A stretch of 22,248 nt of DNA, taken from NCBI GenBank assembly GCA_002412555.1, contig DHVH01000097.1, positions 1-22,248 on the forward strand. Direction: 5' to 3'. The position numbers and the translations under genes are program-made. This DNA is from Marinilabiliaceae bacterium UBA5213 (GTDB lineage: Bacteria; Bacteroidota; Bacteroidia; Bacteroidales; Marinilabiliaceae). The notes beneath the pieces were generated by a model. The model ran no database searches, had not been told where the DNA came from, and worked only from the letters and a program-made list of their open reading frames with translations. Shown here piece by piece: positions 15,358 through 22,248 of the stretch; within the stretch, counting starts at the first letter, position 1, and the number at the start of each line of letters is the position of its first letter.

Positions 15358-15365
15358 TATTTTTG
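15358..15365 (+). promoter_or_regulatory. possible pheS promoter -7 element
   Basis: TATTTTTG at 15358-15365 matches TAnnTTTG and lies 51 nt upstream of the pheS ATG. The nearest TTTG upstream (15331-15334) gives a 23-bp spacer, longer than the usual 19-21, so this is tentative. Confidence 0.4.
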
Positions 15366-15416
15366 TGCTTCATTACAGAATAAAAATGTGGTTCAGGATT
15401 ATAAAAAGACGTTTCC

Positions 15417-16436
15417 ATGCTGAATAAAATTGAGGCCTTATTAACTGAAATAAAAAGCCTGACAGCCGAGAGCGCTGCACAGGCAGAGGAATTAAGAATT
15501 AAATATTTAAGTAAAAAAGGACTGGTATCCAGTCTTTTTGATGACTTCAAAAGCGTTGCTTCAGACGAAAAAAAGGCAGTAGGCATGGCCTTGAACCAAC
15601 TGAAAACGGAAGCTCAAGCCACCATACAACAGCTTAAGGATCAGTTCGATAACACCGACACAGCGGGCTCGGGAGCAGACCTGACGCTGCCTGGAACCTC
15701 CTTCCCACTTGGAGGGCGGCATCCGCTTTCGGTCGTGCGCAACCAAATTGTAGCTATTTTTGCTCGACTGGGCTTCACAGTGGCTGAAGGCCCTGAGATT
15801 GAGGACGACTGGCATGTATTTTCAGCGCTGAATTTTCCACCCGAGCACCCGGCAAGGGATATGCAGGATACTTTCTTTATCAACAAGAACCCGGATGTAC
15901 TGCTACGAACGCACACCTCTTCTGTACAGGTACGGGTAATGGAGCAACAGAAACCGCCCATCAGAGCCATTTTCCCAGGTCGCGTCTTTCGCAATGAAGC
16001 CATATCAGCCAGAGCGCACTGCATTTTCCATCAAGTAGAGGGACTTTACATCGATAAAAACGTCTCCTTTGCTGATTTAAGACAGACCCTGCTTTATTTT
16101 GCCAAAGAAATGTTTGGTCAGGACACCCAGATTCGTCTGCGGCCCTCGTACTTCCCCTTTACCGAACCTTCGGCCGAAATGGATATTTCATGTACGCTTT
16201 GTGGAGGATCGGGTTGTACCATGTGCAAAAACACCGGATGGGTGGAAATTCTTGGCTGTGGCATGGTGGATCCTAACGTACTGGACAATTGCCACATCGA
16301 CAGTAAGGAATACACTGGCTTTGCCTTTGGTATGGGTATTGAACGCATTGCCGTTCTCAAATATCAGGTCAAAGACATTCGACTGTTCTTTGAAAACGAC
16401 ATCCGCTTTCTGGAACAATTCAAATCAGCCCTTTAG
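15417..16436 (+). CDS. pheS: phenylalanine--tRNA ligase alpha subunit
   Basis: The protein (339 aa) is the catalytic alpha chain that, with PheT, charges tRNA-Phe. A coiled-coil N-terminal tRNA-binding region (~1-85, with RIKYLSKKG) precedes the class II synthetase core. Motif 2 is seen at RVFRNEAISARAHCIFHQVE (from residue 189) and motif 3 at GFAFGMGIERIAVLKY (301-316). The Cys-containing loop CTLCGGSGCTMCKNTGW is usual in bacterial PheS. Length and start match the family. pheT is not in the window; the next gene is convergent, so the two chains are encoded apart here, as in many Bacteroidota. I see no leader peptide or T-box in the 139 bp upstream. Confidence 0.95.
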   Translation: MLNKIEALLTEIKSLTAESAAQAEELRIKYLSKKGLVSSLFDDFKSVASDEKKAVGMALNQLKTEAQATIQQLKDQFDNTDTAGSGADLTLPGTSFPLGGRHPLSVVRNQIVAIFARLGFTVAEGPEIEDDWHVFSALNFPPEHPARDMQDTFFINKNPDVLLRTHTSSVQVRVMEQQKPPIRAIFPGRVFRNEAISARAHCIFHQVEGLYIDKNVSFADLRQTLLYFAKEMFGQDTQIRLRPSYFPFTEPSAEMDISCTLCGGSGCTMCKNTGWVEILGCGMVDPNVLDNCHIDSKEYTGFAFGMGIERIAVLKYQVKDIRLFFENDIRFLEQFKSAL

Positions 16437-16445
16437 ATATAAAAA

Positions 16446-16514
16446 GGCTCTCTGTGCATCCTCCGTGAACCTCTGCGTAACAAAATATTTCAATTACACA
16501 GAGAGCCGCAGAGG
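16446..16514. repeat. structured intergenic repeat with interleaved stems between pheS and the MscS gene
   Basis: Stem A pairs GGCTCTCTGTG (16446-16456) with CACAGAGAGCC (16497-16507). Stem B pairs CCTCTGCG (16470-16477) with CGCAGAGG (16507-16514). The order A-B-A'-B' allows either alternative hairpins or a pseudoknot. AAAAA lies just before arm A, giving a T-run after the stem on the minus strand, so it may terminate the channel gene's transcript. The CTCTGCG/CTCTGTG-rich composition resembles dispersed repeats seen between genes in many bacteria. Confidence 0.6.
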
Positions 16515-16598
16515 ACACACAGGGAAAAACAGAGAACCCTAGACTACTTCTTTTTCTCCGCTGTCCACTTGCAACTTTAAAGGATTGATTTCATCCCC

Positions 16599-17468
16599 CT
16601 AGTAAATGGTGGTGTGTGGGAACGGAATTTCAATGCCATTGCTATCAAACGCAATCTTTAAGCGCCTGCGATACTCCCTGCCAATGGCCCATTGCTCGCC
16701 AGGTCGTGTCTTGATGCGCGCCCTAATAACCAGGGCACTGTTGCCAAATTCATTCAAGCCAGAAATTTCCAGCGGTTGCAGAATTCTTTCTTTAAAAACC
16801 TCATCATTGATCAAATCTTCCCCCACCTTGGCCATAACATCCATCACCTCATCCACATTTTCCTTGTAAGCCACGCCGATGTCAAAGACCATGGCCGACC
16901 AGTCCTTGGTCATGTTAGCCAGCGTATTTATTTTTCCGTTCTGGAAGACATGGGTCACCCCTGACAAATCACGAAGGGTGATGGTTCTTAATTCAATGCG
17001 CTCTACCAGTCCCCCGGTGCCATTGATAATGGCCACATCGCCCGTTCTTACCTGATCTTCGAGCAACATAAAAAAACCAGAAATGTAATCACGCACCAAT
17101 TCCTGGGCACCAAAACCAACGGCCAGACCAATAATACCGGCACTGGCCAGCAAAGGACCAACATCCACGCCAAATTTACTCATCAACATGATGATAAAAA
17201 CCGTGTATAAGGACACCCTAACCACAGCCATAAGAATGTCTGTAAGTGTGTTAATGCGCTTACCGGACTCGAGGGTGTCCACCTTCGGATCGCTCTCGGC
17301 CCGACGCAACAACACTCTTTTAAACTGATTGATGGCGATTTTGATACCCCTTGATAACAAAATCAGCACCAAGGCCATTATAAAAATACCGGGCAATTCA
17401 ATGATGGTCCAATCCATCAAGGATGAAAACAATCTTTGCCAAAATTCAGAACTTACTAAATTTTCCAT
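16599..17468 (-). CDS. MscS-family mechanosensitive ion channel
   Basis: The protein (289 aa from ATG 17468) should open under membrane tension and release solutes in hypo-osmotic shock. Hydrophobic helices lie at about residues 23-42, 74-95 and 100-125. The pore-lining TM3 has the family's Gly/Ala pattern, SAGIIGLAVGFGAQELVRDY, and the beta domain follows with FFMLLEDQVRTGDVAIINGTGG. The frame is open up to a GTG at 17501, but ATG 17468 is preferred: the extra 11 residues add no conserved sequence. It is convergent to pheS and divergent from the PepSY-like gene. Size fits small MscS homologues without extra domains. Confidence 0.9.
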   Translation of the reverse strand: MENLVSSEFWQRLFSSLMDWTIIELPGIFIMALVLILLSRGIKIAINQFKRVLLRRAESDPKVDTLESGKRINTLTDILMAVVRVSLYTVFIIMLMSKFGVDVGPLLASAGIIGLAVGFGAQELVRDYISGFFMLLEDQVRTGDVAIINGTGGLVERIELRTITLRDLSGVTHVFQNGKINTLANMTKDWSAMVFDIGVAYKENVDEVMDVMAKVGEDLINDEVFKERILQPLEISGLNEFGNSALVIRARIKTRPGEQWAIGREYRRRLKIAFDSNGIEIPFPHTTIY

Positions 17469-17813
17469 ATTTCCTAATTTTATTCCAATTCTATAAAACA
17501 CTCCATTTAAACCACATACAACCGTAACACACTAACAAATATGGTAAATATCACCAGGTCTTTCTATTAGCGCCTGAACAGCCTAACAAAGTAACATAAC
17601 TTTTTAAACTTCCCCATAAAAAAGCCGCCCTTTATATGTGGAATAATTACACACTCTACACACCCAATACACACTCTATTCAAATATTCCATTTTTTTCA
17701 ACCGTCTAGCCCATAGAATATTACGAATAAAGACAAAAGTTGGCATGATTATGACATGTACTTAAGAACTCTCACAAGTAATAAATAGTTTGTAATATTA
17801 AAATTGATTGGTT
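17469..17813. other. 345-bp divergent intergenic region with spaced direct repeats
   Basis: No ORF is credible here. It should hold the promoters of the channel gene (-) and the PepSY-like gene (+). I found no exact TAnnTTTG in either direction; TAGTTTG at 17786-17792 is one base short. The striking part is 17639-17691, listed separately. Confidence 0.6.
17639..17691. repeat. paired 11-bp direct repeats inside an inverted repeat (candidate regulator site)
   Basis: TACACACTCTA occurs at 17648-17658 and again at 17668-17678, exactly 20 bp apart. The pair is bracketed by TGGAATA (17639-17645) and its reverse complement TATTCCA (17685-17691). The 20-bp spacing puts both copies on the same face of the helix. 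Confidence 0.55.
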
Positions 17814-18125
17814 ATGAAAAATTTAAAAGTATTATCACTCGCATTAGTTTTAGGATTATTCACAACTGTAGGCTTTGCAGCCAACACTGTGATCGAGAAC
17901 AACAACGCTGTTGTTGTGGAACAAGAGGTATCAAAAACACCAGTTGAAGTAGCTGACCTTCCAGCAGCTGTTACCGAAGCCCTTCAGGCTAAAGTAGACG
18001 AAGGATGGGTAATCAGCGAAGCCGCCTTAATTACCGATGCAGAACAATCACTTTATGTGGTGAAACTGACCAAAGGCGAAGAGACTAAAACCAAAAAAAT
18101 CACGCCCGAAGGCGAAATTAAGTAA
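17814..18125 (+). CDS. small secreted PepSY-like protein
   Basis: The protein (103 aa) has an N-terminal signal peptide (residues ~1-21, LSLALVLGLFTTVGFAA), so the mature ~80-residue part is probably periplasmic. The mature part has VADLPAAVTEALQAK, then EGWVISEAAL, then YVVKLTKGEETKTKKI and a final PEGEIK. This fits the Bacteroidota PepSY-like family once described as beta-lactamase-inhibitor-like (YpeB/BLIP-type fold), whose function is unknown. ATG 17814 is preferred to the in-frame TTG at 17808. It is a single-gene unit: a 345-bp region precedes it and a good terminator follows. The protein is a possible target of the adjacent two-component system, by position only. Confidence 0.75.
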   Translation: MKNLKVLSLALVLGLFTTVGFAANTVIENNNAVVVEQEVSKTPVEVADLPAAVTEALQAKVDEGWVISEAALITDAEQSLYVVKLTKGEETKTKKITPEGEIK

Positions 18126-18167
18126 TTATTGATATTGGGGTAAATTCAAGTTTAGTTTTGGGGAAAG

Positions 18168-18195
18168 AAGCCGGAATAACGATTCCGGCTTTTTC
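18168..18195 (+). terminator. intrinsic terminator after the PepSY-like gene
   Basis: AAGCCGGAAT (18168-18177) pairs perfectly with ATTCCGGCTT (18182-18191) around the tetraloop AACG, and the stem runs into TTTTTC. It lies 43 nt after the stop codon. Confidence 0.9.
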
Positions 18196-18235
18196 TATGT
18201 TATGCATTTTTTCTATCTTAGCGTAAATTTTCAAC

Positions 18236-18255
18236 CTAAGAAAAACTTTTCTTAG
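18236..18255. promoter_or_regulatory. inverted repeat upstream of the response-regulator gene
   Basis: CTAAGAAAA (18236-18244) and TTTTCTTAG (18247-18255) are exact reverse complements with a 2-nt spacer. The site is 27 nt before the ATG of the sigma-54 regulator, and could be an operator or an mRNA leader hairpin. Confidence 0.45.
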
Positions 18256-18282
18256 AGGCCCTTAACAACAAACTGTACTTCA

Positions 18283-19623
18283 ATGACAAAATTGCTGATT
18301 TTAGAAGATGATATCGCATTTGCACGTATATTAAACAACTTCTTAACTAAAAAAGGATTTGAAGTCTCATTATCGACCAACCTCAAGGACGCCAACTCAA
18401 CCATACAAAAGCAACAGTTTGACCTCTACCTTCTGGATTATCGCCTCCCTGACGGCACTGGTCTCGACCTTCTGGAAACCATTCGGTCCCAAACCAAAAC
18501 CGGGCATATAGTTATAATGACCGGTTTTCATGACGTCCGTACGGTCGTTCGCGCCATGAAAATGGGAGCTGCTGATTACATCACCAAGCCCGTAAACCCC
18601 GACGAGCTACTGATGATATTTAAGCAATTATTGGCCAAAACAGATCAGAAAGCACCCATCAACAAATCGGCAACCAAGCAGGAAAAATATGTAAAAGGCA
18701 CTAGCACGAAAGCGGCCAAACTGCAGGAATTCATCAAACTGGTAGCTCCAACCGACATGTCCGTTATTATTCAGGGAGAAAGTGGCACAGGAAAGGAATA
18801 TGTAGCCCGTGCCATCCATGAGGCCAGCAAAAGAGCATCCAAGCCCTTTGTGCCTATCGACTGCGGAGTTTTATCAAGGGATCTGGCAGCGGGAGAACTC
18901 TTTGGCTATGTCAAAGGCGCTTTTACGGGAGCTTTAATCGACAAAAGAGGCCAGTTTGAAACCGCCTCCGGCGGCACCTTGTTTCTGGATGAAATTGGCA
19001 ACCTCTCCTATGAAGTTCAAATCAAACTGCTTCGGGCTATTCAGGAAAAGGTGATTCAGCCTGTCGGCAGTGACCAGCTGATACCAGTTGATATCCGCCT
19101 TATTGCCGCCACTAACGAAAACTTAATGGAGAGTGTACGGGAGGGCGAGTTCAGAGAAGATTTGTACCACCGAATTAATGAATTTAAAATATTTGTACCC
19201 CCTCTGCGTGAGCGCGAAGAAGACATGCAACTATTTGTGCAGTACTTCATCAGCGAGGCCAATAGCGATTTGACCAGAGATGTTGAACGCCTGGCTCCGG
19301 AGGCCTTACAAATGTTCAAAAACTACGACTGGCCGGGAAATCTCCGCGAACTCAGAAACACCATTCGTCGAATGGTGTTGTTATCAACCGGAAGAGAAGC
19401 CAGCACGGAATTGTTACCAGAAGAGATGCTGCATTCGATGGTATCAGGCAAAAGCCATACTGCTAATCCAACCGATCTAAAAGCCATTCAGGAACTCACT
19501 GAAAAAGAGCAAATATCAAAGGTACTACTGGATGCAAGGGGCAACAAGTCCAAAGCAGCCCGTCTACTCAACATTGACCGCAAGACGCTATACAACAAAA
19601 TGGATAAATACGGACTGAGTTAA
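18283..19623 (+). CDS. sigma-54-dependent response regulator, NtrC family
   Basis: The protein (446 aa) activates transcription from sigma-54 promoters after phosphorylation. The receiver domain (~1-120) has the acidic pair E8/D9/D10, phospho-acceptor D52 in LLDYRLPDG and the KP of DYITKPV. The AAA+ domain (~140-370) has Walker A GESGTGKE (165-172), the sigma-54 contact loop GAFTGA (212-217) and Walker B GGTLFLDEIGN. A Fis-type helix-turn-helix closes the protein (~405-446, NKSKAARLLNIDRKTLYNKM). All key residues are intact. The gene runs towards the hybrid kinase gene, with 7 nt between stop codons, which makes that kinase the likely partner. Confidence 0.93.
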   Translation: MTKLLILEDDIAFARILNNFLTKKGFEVSLSTNLKDANSTIQKQQFDLYLLDYRLPDGTGLDLLETIRSQTKTGHIVIMTGFHDVRTVVRAMKMGAADYITKPVNPDELLMIFKQLLAKTDQKAPINKSATKQEKYVKGTSTKAAKLQEFIKLVAPTDMSVIIQGESGTGKEYVARAIHEASKRASKPFVPIDCGVLSRDLAAGELFGYVKGAFTGALIDKRGQFETASGGTLFLDEIGNLSYEVQIKLLRAIQEKVIQPVGSDQLIPVDIRLIAATNENLMESVREGEFREDLYHRINEFKIFVPPLREREEDMQLFVQYFISEANSDLTRDVERLAPEALQMFKNYDWPGNLRELRNTIRRMVLLSTGREASTELLPEEMLHSMVSGKSHTANPTDLKAIQELTEKEQISKVLLDARGNKSKAARLLNIDRKTLYNKMDKYGLS

Positions 19624-19630
19624 TCTCCTG

Positions 19631-22135
19631 CTAGACCTTATAAGTGGTCTCTAACATATCATCAAGAGTTGTTACAAACCCATATCCCATCTGAATCAGA
19701 GCGTCCATCTCGTCTTTGTCAATCTCGGCCGAAGGCGCCCTTAATTCACCTTCTGCATCCCGCAATCGCATCGCATATTTTAAAGCCCCTACCTGTCCAA
19801 CCCGCCCGGCCAGTCTATGCACCAGCAGCATCAATCCTTCGTGGTCCATATCATTCAGAGCAACTTCCATAGCTCCCAGGTCTTTGACTGTTTCATTTTT
19901 AACGATAGATAAAATATCTGCGATCTCTTCCACATTATCCCCGGCCATTTTGGCCAATCCTGATACATCTACATCTACCGAAACAACCTGATCCTGGGCA
20001 ATGCCCTTTAGTGACGTCACCAGATCTGCTTCTCGAAAGGGTTTCATAACAATCCCGTCAAAACCTCTTTCAAGTATTTCTGATTGCTCATGCTTTAAAA
20101 CCTGTGCAGTAAGGGCATAAATTTGGATGCGCCGACCAGTGCGGTGTCGTATGCGCTCACAGACCTCCATGCCATTCATTCCGGGCATGCGCATATCCAA
20201 AAATATGACATTCGGCTTCTCCTTATCAAAAGCTTTCAGCAATTCCAGACCATTCGCAAAAACACGATGCTCAATACCATGTTTTTTAAGTATTGAAGCA
20301 CCCAGATTCAGAATCAAAGCATCGTCATCTGCCATCCAAACCATGCCGGAATCAAAAGTCGTTGCTGGTGCCCGTTGAGCGTCTTCCCGGCTGGCAGAAC
20401 GACCATCCACTTTTTTATAAGGAATAAACACCGTAAAGCACGAACCCTTTCCAGGTTCGCTCTCCACCTGAATGCTGCCACCCTGCAACTCAACCATATT
20501 TTTTACTATGCTTAAACCCAGACCGGTCCCCCCATATTTTTCAGATACATCTGTTCCTCCCTGAGCATACTCTTTAAAAAGGTGAGGCAAGCGATCAGCA
20601 GCAATGCCAACCCCCGTATCCTTTATGGCTATTGTCACACCATGCGTGCCAGTGCCATTTCCCAGCCTGCTTTCTACTTTCACCCATCCCTCACTGGTAA
20701 ATTTAATGGCATTGCCAATAATATTAAACAAGATTTGTCTTAAGCGAAAAGGATCCCCCTCAATGTGTCCCAGCGCACCCTCTACTTCTTGGTGCGATAG
20801 CTTTATTCCTTTTTTTGCGGCCATTGGAATCAATGCCTTTACCACATGATCAATTTCCTCTACCAAATCAAACGTTTTACTATCAAAAGTAAAGTGCCCG
20901 GAAGTGACCTTAGCATAATCCAGAACCTCATTGACCACACTCAACAAATGAGCGGCAGGATGATAAATGGCATCCACTTCTACCGTGTTTTCACCTGCCA
21001 GTTTGGCCTGTTCGGCATACCCGTATATCGATTGTAAAGGTGTACGGATTTCGTGACTCATGTTAGATAAGAAGCGCTGCTTCGAAGCAGCCTCCTGTCG
21101 CACTGCCTCGTTCACCACTTCCAGCTCTGCCCGATACTTATTGCTTTTGGATATATCCAGCAAAACAATCAAAGCCAACAGCAGCGATACAGCAATAAAC
21201 ACCATGGCAATTAAATTTAATATTTGAATGGTATCTCCAGCTGTCGTAAAGGCCGCCTGAGTTTCTTCAGTGAGCCTGCCAATCTCCTCCTGCTCCAGCG
21301 CATTAATAATGGTAATCATTTGGTAGATCAGACTGTTGTTAACCGTTAACAACTGAAACTCCCGCTGCTGCAAGGTGGCAGCCTCCTGCAGTTGGGCAGT
21401 CTGTATGCTGTCCAAAGAACTTTTCAAAATGGTAAAAAGCGAATCGGCACGAACAAGGTTAATAGTATCTACCGCCATCACAACTTCCTCATCTACCCGT
21501 GTGGCGGTTGTAACCACTTCTGACTCTGCAGCAGATCCTGTCCGACCAAACAATCGTTCCAAAAACCCGGTTCGCTCTTCACGTATGGTATCTGATGAGA
21601 CTGTAGTGGTGATAATGGTTTTGTGGGTTTGCAACATTCTGCTCTGGGCCAAAGAATCAGCCGCTCGCGTTTCCTGAGCCACTTTAGTCAAAAAGGAACG
21701 GATATCGGGACTCGCACTTCTTCGGAATTGCAAATGTAGATATTCCACAAAAACCTCCCTGCGGCGGTTGAGCAGCTCATCAATACGCTCCACCCGCTCC
21801 AGCTGCAGACTATCACCGGCAAATAACCATTGCAAGGTATCGAGTGATTCATAAACAGCGTCCGATTCCTGAATAAAGGCCATAGAAGGATCGCGGCGAC
21901 CGCTGGCCGCCTCCTTTTGCTGTAGATGGTTCAGTTGCGAAACATTCCTGAATAAGCGGTTCACCTCGAGCAGTCGTTCGTTGGGTTTGGCCAGCTGATC
22001 AATATTGGTGGTGATTTTATCAAAGGCACGGTCAATGGCCAAATAGATGACCAATATGGTAATCAATCCAACAGCAGTAGTAATAAGCACTTTCCCTTTT
22101 AAAGAGGCAGGTAGTTTGTTTTTCACGGCGTCCAT
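19631..22135 (-). CDS. membrane-bound hybrid histidine kinase with receiver and HPt domains
   Basis: The protein has 834 aa. TM1 (~16-34) and TM2 (~305-326) bracket a ~270-residue periplasmic sensor that is mostly helical, like four-helix-bundle sensors, with no cofactor motif that I recognise. HisKA follows with H361 in MSHEIRTPLQSIYGYA. The HATPase domain shows NIIGNAIKFTSEG, DTGVGIAADRLPHLF and GGTGLGLSIVKNM. A receiver domain has D647 in IFLDMRMPGMNG. A C-terminal HPt domain has H773 in VHRLAGRVGQVG. Phosphate should pass H361 to D647 to H773 and then to a separate receiver, most simply D52 of the convergent sigma-54 regulator. The input signal is unknown. The ATG at 22135 begins a basic segment before TM1, which fits the inside-positive rule. 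Confidence 0.93.
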   Translation of the reverse strand: MDAVKNKLPASLKGKVLITTAVGLITILVIYLAIDRAFDKITTNIDQLAKPNERLLEVNRLFRNVSQLNHLQQKEAASGRRDPSMAFIQESDAVYESLDTLQWLFAGDSLQLERVERIDELLNRRREVFVEYLHLQFRRSASPDIRSFLTKVAQETRAADSLAQSRMLQTHKTIITTTVSSDTIREERTGFLERLFGRTGSAAESEVVTTATRVDEEVVMAVDTINLVRADSLFTILKSSLDSIQTAQLQEAATLQQREFQLLTVNNSLIYQMITIINALEQEEIGRLTEETQAAFTTAGDTIQILNLIAMVFIAVSLLLALIVLLDISKSNKYRAELEVVNEAVRQEAASKQRFLSNMSHEIRTPLQSIYGYAEQAKLAGENTVEVDAIYHPAAHLLSVVNEVLDYAKVTSGHFTFDSKTFDLVEEIDHVVKALIPMAAKKGIKLSHQEVEGALGHIEGDPFRLRQILFNIIGNAIKFTSEGWVKVESRLGNGTGTHGVTIAIKDTGVGIAADRLPHLFKEYAQGGTDVSEKYGGTGLGLSIVKNMVELQGGSIQVESEPGKGSCFTVFIPYKKVDGRSASREDAQRAPATTFDSGMVWMADDDALILNLGASILKKHGIEHRVFANGLELLKAFDKEKPNVIFLDMRMPGMNGMEVCERIRHRTGRRIQIYALTAQVLKHEQSEILERGFDGIVMKPFREADLVTSLKGIAQDQVVSVDVDVSGLAKMAGDNVEEIADILSIVKNETVKDLGAMEVALNDMDHEGLMLLVHRLAGRVGQVGALKYAMRLRDAEGELRAPSAEIDKDEMDALIQMGYGFVTTLDDMLETTYKV

Positions 22136-22224
22136 TTATAACACAACGACTGAGAAGCAAAATAATTCTTCCTTGAAGATCTTTTATTTTTCTCAATTAA
22201 CCTAACAAAAAATGAACCACAAAG

Positions 22225-22248
22225 CCGTTCAGAGTTAACTCTGAACGG
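22225..22248. terminator. 24-bp perfect palindrome at the window edge (probable terminator stem)
   Basis: CCGTTCAGAGTT is followed directly by its own reverse complement, forming a fully self-complementary 24-bp sequence that ends at the last base. AAAG precedes it, giving a C-T-rich run after the stem on the minus strand. It may end a gene beyond the window; the other flank is not visible. Confidence 0.5.

Noticed and set aside
15278..15416. Possible leader peptide or attenuator before pheS
   Set aside because: No Phe-rich short ORF and no convincing competing hairpins were found.
17469..17501. Longer MscS start at GTG 17501
   Set aside because: An ATG exists 33 nt further in and the added residues carry no recognisable conserved sequence.
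19631..19660. Short hairpin AGACC/GGTCT near the convergent kinase and regulator stops as a terminator
   Set aside because: The stem is only 5 bp, lies inside the kinase's coding end and has no T-run.

Overview
The window looks like chromosomal DNA of a member of the Bacteroidota. Three things point that way. The gene set includes a Bacteroidota-type contractile-injection-system tape-measure protein. Start codons mostly lack Shine-Dalgarno sequences. At least one promoter fits the phylum's consensus (TTTG, 19 bp, TAnnTTTG). I cannot name the genus.

Region 1 (1-12230, all + strand) is the distal part of an extracellular contractile injection system (eCIS) locus. In order it holds: the 3' end of a large baseplate-region protein with YegP-like repeats; a CIS tape-measure protein; a secreted VWA protein anchored by two C-terminal membrane helices; a strong 17-bp hairpin; a 1381-residue cargo candidate with an N-terminal eCIS-core (DUF4157) domain, three ~140-residue repeats and a C-terminal DNA/RNA non-specific endonuclease motif; a small two-helix membrane protein; a stand-alone DUF4157 protein with four 14-residue acidic repeats; and the CIS AAA+ ATPase. 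The particle builds length with the tape measure, the ATPase is the usual assembly partner, and the DUF4157 proteins are the likely payload or loading components. Sheath, tube, spike and cap genes are not in the window and would lie upstream.

Region 2 (12341-15277, +) is a compact zinc-homeostasis operon: a Fur-family regulator (Zur), a ZnuA lipoprotein with a His-rich loop, the ZnuC ATPase and the ZnuB permease. A perfect 10+10-bp inverted repeat has the regulator's own ATG as its 3-nt centre and overlaps the promoter -7 element. This suggests autoregulation and a leaderless or nearly leaderless mRNA.

Region 3 (15358-17813) holds pheS (+) and a convergent MscS-type channel (-). Between them is a structured repeat with two interleaved stems. 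Upstream of the channel is a 345-bp divergent intergenic region with spaced direct repeats.

Region 4 (17814-22248) holds a small secreted PepSY-like protein with a clear terminator, a sigma-54-dependent NtrC-type response regulator (+) and a convergent hybrid histidine kinase with receiver and HPt domains (-). The last two probably form a phosphorelay. The window ends in a 24-bp perfect palindrome.
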